A stretch of 16,407 nt of DNA, from positions 1-16,407 of the forward strand of contig CAZBBB010000073.1 of NCBI GenBank assembly GCA_964490005.1, read 5' to 3'. Below, in pieces: positions 13,383 through 16,407 of this stretch (position 1 is its first letter; the number at the start of each line of letters is the position of its first letter). Source of the DNA: CAZBBB01 sp964490005. Its GTDB lineage: Bacteria > Planctomycetota > B15-G4. Below the pieces are notes generated by a model. The model saw only the letters and a list, made by a program, of their open reading frames with translations, had not been told where the DNA came from and did no database searches. The translations under genes were made by a program, and so were the position numbers.

Positions 13383-14557
13383 ACGCCGATGCCGCCCGCC
13401 GCGCCCTCGACCTCGCCGGCCTCGACGAGGGCGAGCGCGAACTGCTCGCCAGCCTCAGGCGCTTCGCGAGCGAGCGCCTCAACGAGGACCTGATCGAGGC
13501 CAACCGAGAGAGCCGCTTCCCGCGCGCGGCCTGGCGCGCCTGCGCCGAGATGGGCATCCAGGGGCTGCCCTTCCCGGCCGAGTACGGCGGCTCGGACGCG
13601 AGCGTGCTGCTCACCTCGCTGGCGATGGAGGCCCTCGGCCAGGGCTGCGCCGACAACGGCCTGCTGTTCAGCCTCAACGCGCAGATGTGGAGCGTGCAGC
13701 TCCCGATCTGGCAGTTCGGCACGCCCGAGCAGAAGCAGCGCTGGCTGCCGAAGCTGTGTTCGGGCGAGTGGATCGGCGCGCACGGCATGTCCGAGCCCGA
13801 CTCGGGCTCCGATGCCTACGCGATGCGCAGCACCGCGCGACGCGAGGGCGAGCACTACGTGCTCGACGGCACCAAGACCTTCGTCACCGACGGACCGGTC
13901 GCCGACCTGTTCGTGCTGTTCGCGCGCGTCGGCGCGGGCAAGAGCTTCTTCGGCGTGACCGGCTTCGTCGTCGAGCGCGACACGCCCGGCCTGAGCGTCG
14001 GCAAGCCGATCGAGAAGATGGGCCTGCGCACCTCGCCCATGTCCGAGGTGGTCCTCGAGAACTGCCGCATCCCGGTCGGCCACCGGCTCGGCCGCGAGGG
14101 CGACGGCCCGAAGATCTTCCACCACTCGATGGAGTGGGAGCGCGCCTGCCTGCTCGGCACGGCCGTCGGCGCGATGAGCCGGCTGCTCGACACCTGCGTC
14201 GCCTACGCCCGCACGCGCAGGCAGTTCGGCGCGCCGATCGCGAAGTTCCAGGCGGTCGCGAACCGGCTCGTCGCCATGCGCGTGCGGCTCGAGACCTCGC
14301 GCCTGCTGCTGCACCAGGTCTCGCGCCTCAAGCAGCAGGGCGGGCTCGACCTCTCGCTCGAGGCGGCGCTGGCCAAGCTGCACATCAGCGAGTCGTGGGT
14401 CGAGTCCTGCCTCGACGCCATCCAGGTGCACGGCGGCTACGGCTACACGACCGAGTACGAGATCGAGCGCGAGCTGCGCGACGCCGTCGCCAGCCGGCTG
14501 TACTCGGGCACCTCCGAGATCCAGCACAACATCATCGCCAAGCAGATGGGGCTGTAG
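13379..14557 (+). CDS. Prolyl-PCP dehydrogenase-like flavoprotein (acyl-CoA dehydrogenase fold)
   Basis: 392 aa, normal length for acyl-CoA dehydrogenases. FAD-binding and family motifs are intact: GMSEPDSGSDA, GTKTFVTDGPVAD, ARTRRQFGAPIAKFQ, IQVHGGYGYTTEYEIER and RLYSGTSEIQHNIIAKQMGL. The usual medium-chain catalytic Glu in the C-terminal YEGT motif is replaced by Ser376 (YSGT). Instead Glu254 in MEWERACLLG sits where isovaleryl-CoA dehydrogenase has its base (DLERLVLAG), a position suited to branched or cyclic substrates. With the proline ligase and PCP this points to the RedW/PltE/CloN3 role, the four-electron oxidation of prolyl-S-PCP to pyrrolyl-2-carboxyl-S-PCP. The ATG overlaps the ligase stop as ATGA (13379-13382). 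An ordinary acyl-CoA dehydrogenase is possible but fits the context less well. Confidence 0.87.
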   Translation: MNADAARRALDLAGLDEGERELLASLRRFASERLNEDLIEANRESRFPRAAWRACAEMGIQGLPFPAEYGGSDASVLLTSLAMEALGQGCADNGLLFSLNAQMWSVQLPIWQFGTPEQKQRWLPKLCSGEWIGAHGMSEPDSGSDAYAMRSTARREGEHYVLDGTKTFVTDGPVADLFVLFARVGAGKSFFGVTGFVVERDTPGLSVGKPIEKMGLRTSPMSEVVLENCRIPVGHRLGREGDGPKIFHHSMEWERACLLGTAVGAMSRLLDTCVAYARTRRQFGAPIAKFQAVANRLVAMRVRLETSRLLLHQVSRLKQQGGLDLSLEAALAKLHISESWVESCLDAIQVHGGYGYTTEYEIERELRDAVASRLYSGTSEIQHNIIAKQMGL

Positions 14558-14559
14558 CG

Positions 14560-16095
14560 GTGCGCGCGGCCGGACGCATCGCCGCGGGCCTGGCGCTGGC
14601 GCTCGCCGGCTGCGGGCCGGCCGACGCGCCCGGCGCGGCGCCCGGCGGCACGCCCGCCGCGAGCGGCCCGGCGCGCAACGTGCTGCTCATCGTGGTCGAC
14701 ACGCTGCGCGCCGACCGCCTCGGCCCCTGGAGCCCGGAGCGCCGCACGACGCCGCACATCGACGCGCTCGCCGCGCGCGGAACGCTCTACGAGGACTGCC
14801 GTGCGCAGGGCAGCAACACGCGCTACTCGATGCTCTCGATGATGTCGGGCCTGTACGTCACCGACGAGGAGGAGCGCCTGCCGGCCGACTCCCCCACGCT
14901 GGCCGAGACGGTGCGCGCCGGCGGCCGCACGACGGCCGCCTTCGTGGGCAACTTCGGCCTGGCCATCGGCAGCCGCGGCTACGAGCGCGGCTTCGATCAC
15001 TTCGAGCCCTTCGTCGAGGACCCGGCCGTCCCCGACGCGGTGAACAGCAAGGTGCTGTTCGGCAAGTTCATGAGCTGGTACGCCGCGAACAAGGCCGAGC
15101 TGGCCGCCGGCCCGGGCTTCTTCGCCTGGCTGCACCCGATGGACCCGCACCTGCCCTACACCGCGCCGCGCGAGATCCGCGGGCGCATCCCCGTGCCGCT
15201 GCCCGAGAGCGAGCGGCTGCGCGCGCTGTGGTCCGACCCCGAGGTGCTCGCGCTCGTCACGCCCGAGGCCGCCGCCGACGCGAGCACCGGCGCGGGCTTC
15301 ATGCTCAACGCCAACATCGCCTACGAGGCCGAGATCGCGCACGTCGACGACCGGCTCGGCGAGCTGTTCGCCTTCCTGGACGAGCAGGGCGAACTCGACG
15401 ACACGCTCGTGATCCTGGCCTCCGACCACGGCGAGTTCGTCTACGACCGGCGCATCTACCCCGAGGACCTGCGCGTGCTGCGGCGCTCGGTCCCGCCCGA
15501 GCGCCAGCGCCTCAAGGACATGTTCATCAAGGAGCACGGCTGCTCCTTCCACGAGGAGCTGTGGAACACGCCGCTGATCTTCGCCGGGCCCGGCTTCCCG
15601 GCCGGCGTGCGGCGCGGCGGGTTGGCCGCCAACCTCGACCTGTACCCGACCGTGCTGGAGGCCTTCGGCCTGCCGCTGCCGCCGGCGCTCGCCGGGCGCA
15701 GCCTGCTGGGCGGCGCGCTGCCCGAGCGGCAGCACGTCTTCGGCTACACCTTCTTCATCGAGGGCGTGCTCGGCGCCGACGGCTTCAAGCTCATGGATCG
15801 GCGCCGCAAGCTGGTCGAGGTCTACGAGGAGGGCGACGTCGGCGCCGCCAGCCGGCGCGGGGCGATCGAGCTCTACGACCTGAACAGCGACCCGCTCGAG
15901 CAGCGCAACCTGGCCGAGGAGCAGCCCGAGCGCGTCGCGGCCCTGACGAAGCTCATCCGCGAGTGGAAGGTCGAGCACCATCGCGAGCGCGACACGGGAC
16001 AGCTCACCGACGACGATCTGCGCGCGCTGAAGGAGCTGGGCTACACGCAGGAAGCCCGGCAGCACGAGGCGCGCCGGCCCGACGACGGCAACTGA
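14560..16095 (+). CDS. Sulfatase-like (alkaline-phosphatase superfamily) lipoprotein lacking the formylglycine Cys
   Basis: 511 aa from GTG 14560, only 2 nt after the dehydrogenase stop, so very likely co-transcribed. The N-terminus is a lipoprotein signal with lipobox LAGC (Cys18), followed by an Ala/Pro/Gly-rich linker. Sulfatase-fold motifs: NVLLIVVDTLRADRLG (metal Asp47), LHPMDPHLPY (His197), LASDHGEF (Asp289, His290) and HEELWNTPLIFAGPG (His331), ending with LKELGY. At the active site, where true sulfatases have C/S-x-P-S-R, it reads GSNTRYS, so there is no residue for formylglycine; Thr87 is the likely nucleophile, as in phosphoglycerol and phosphoethanolamine transferases such as LtaS. 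It is therefore more likely a phospho-transferase or phospho-hydrolase than a sulfatase. Its operon position suggests an extracytoplasmic role on the modified polymer. Confidence 0.85.
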   Translation: MRAAGRIAAGLALALAGCGPADAPGAAPGGTPAASGPARNVLLIVVDTLRADRLGPWSPERRTTPHIDALAARGTLYEDCRAQGSNTRYSMLSMMSGLYVTDEEERLPADSPTLAETVRAGGRTTAAFVGNFGLAIGSRGYERGFDHFEPFVEDPAVPDAVNSKVLFGKFMSWYAANKAELAAGPGFFAWLHPMDPHLPYTAPREIRGRIPVPLPESERLRALWSDPEVLALVTPEAAADASTGAGFMLNANIAYEAEIAHVDDRLGELFAFLDEQGELDDTLVILASDHGEFVYDRRIYPEDLRVLRRSVPPERQRLKDMFIKEHGCSFHEELWNTPLIFAGPGFPAGVRRGGLAANLDLYPTVLEAFGLPLPPALAGRSLLGGALPERQHVFGYTFFIEGVLGADGFKLMDRRRKLVEVYEEGDVGAASRRGAIELYDLNSDPLEQRNLAEEQPERVAALTKLIREWKVEHHRERDTGQLTDDDLRALKELGYTQEARQHEARRPDDGN

Positions 16096-16105
16096 GGCGC
16101 CTCAG
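16092..16105. repeat. 14-bp perfect palindrome spanning two convergent stop codons
   Basis: CTGAGGCGCCTCAG is its own reverse complement. Its TGA (16093-16095) ends the sulfatase-like gene, and its TCA (16102-16104) is the stop of the minus-strand ABC-F gene, leaving 6 nt between them. It could be a compact bidirectional termination or processing element, but has no T tract on either strand. Confidence 0.45.
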
Positions 16106-16407
16106 CGCCGCGCTTCGAGCTGCTCCCAGCGCGCCATGAGTGCGGCCAGCGCCGCGGCGGCCGCGGCGCGAGCCGCCACGAGCCGGTCGAGCTCGGCCTT
16201 CGCGCCCGCGTAGAGCGAGGGCTCGGCGAGGCGCGCATCGAGCGCCGCCAGATCGGCCTCGGCCCGCCCGACCTGCTGCTCGATGCGCTGCAGTTCCTGC
16301 GACTCCTTCTTCGAGAGCCCGGCCGGGGACGGCGCGTCGGCGCCGCGCGCCGCAGGCGCCTTGCCGGCGCCGCCGCTCTCCGGCGCGCCCGCGGGCCGCG
16401 CCGGGCG
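16102..16407 (-). CDS. ABC-F family ATPase, C-terminal fragment (gene continues beyond window)
   Basis: Only the last 101 residues are inside the window; the gene runs off the right edge. The visible part begins with an Ala/Pro/Gly-rich linker and continues with LSKKESQELQRIEQQVGRAE, DLAALDARLAEPSLY, and an Ala/Leu-rich helix ending ARWEQLEARR. This is the C-terminal coiled-coil of Uup-type ABC-F proteins (pattern LSYKEQRELE, then LEAELADP, then YARWEELEA). ABC-F proteins are cytoplasmic and act on ribosomes or nucleic acids, not in transport. The ATPase domains are not visible, so the subfamily is uncertain. It is convergent with, and probably unrelated to, the acyl-transfer operon. Confidence 0.8.
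   Translation of the reverse strand, partial: RPARPAGAPESGGAGKAPAARGADAPSPAGLSKKESQELQRIEQQVGRAEADLAALDARLAEPSLYAGAKAELDRLVAARAAAAAALAALMARWEQLEARR

Noticed and set aside
7180..14557. A prodiginine, pyoluteorin or aminocoumarin biosynthetic cluster
   Set aside because: Only the pyrrole-forming trio is shared. No polyketide synthase, condensation, halogenase or coumarin genes are present, while MBOAT, SGNH and microprotein genes point to envelope acylation.
14560..16095. Annotating the lipoprotein as an active sulfatase
   Set aside because: The formylglycine Cys/Ser and following Pro are absent (GSNTR), so classical sulfatase activity is unlikely despite the fold.
31..16390. Numerous short GCC/CGG runs and GC-rich inverted repeats across the window
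   Set aside because: At this GC content such repeats arise constantly from Ala/Arg/Gly codons; only those between genes with longer perfect arms were listed.

Overview
The window is very GC-rich (roughly 70% or more by eye) bacterial DNA, gene-dense, with no tRNA, rRNA, CRISPR array or insertion sequence that I can recognise. The secreted Gly-rich beta-helix protein, the lipoprotein sulfatase-like enzyme and the MBOAT/SGNH envelope genes suggest a Gram-negative-type environmental bacterium. Planctomycetota is my best guess and Myxococcota the main alternative, but no phylogenetic marker settles it.

Left part (1-7072), mostly housekeeping: a Ppx/GppA phosphatase (minus) diverges from apaH (plus) with only 7 nt between the chosen starts. 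apaH converges on an RlmC/RlmD-type RNA uracil methyltransferase (minus), which overlaps a secreted right-handed beta-helix-like protein upstream of it. Next comes a large GT39/ArnT-like membrane protein (minus). Two of these genes (the methyltransferase and the GT39-like protein) have no ATG/GTG/TTG in a sensible place and appear to start at CTG.

Right part (7180-16095), one plus-strand block and the highlight of the window: SGNH protein with a TPR-like insertion, a 43-aa single-span microprotein ending in FLYAIF, an MBOAT acyltransferase, a SAM methyltransferase, a carrier protein (PCP), an AMP ligase, an acyl-CoA-dehydrogenase-like flavoprotein, and a sulfatase-like lipoprotein. The SGNH/microprotein/MBOAT/PCP/ligase set corresponds piece by piece to DltD, DltX, DltB, DltC and DltA, which move D-alanine onto teichoic acids. 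However, the ligase specificity code read by hand (D-L-F-Y-L-A-L-V-C-K) is that of the stand-alone L-proline ligases (PltF/RedM/CloN4 type), and it is coupled to a prolyl-PCP-dehydrogenase-like flavoprotein. The simplest reading is that proline is loaded on the PCP, oxidised to pyrrole-2-carboxyl-S-PCP, possibly methylated, then passed by MBOAT, microprotein Tyr and SGNH Ser to an extracytoplasmic polymer or glycan. I know of no described system that does this.

The window ends with the C-terminal coiled coil of an ABC-F ATPase (minus), convergent with the sulfatase-like gene across a perfect 14-bp palindrome containing both stop codons. Every stretch longer than about 110 bases is assigned to a gene, except the 181-nt gap at 11343-11523, which holds a possible promoter and GC-rich inverted repeats.
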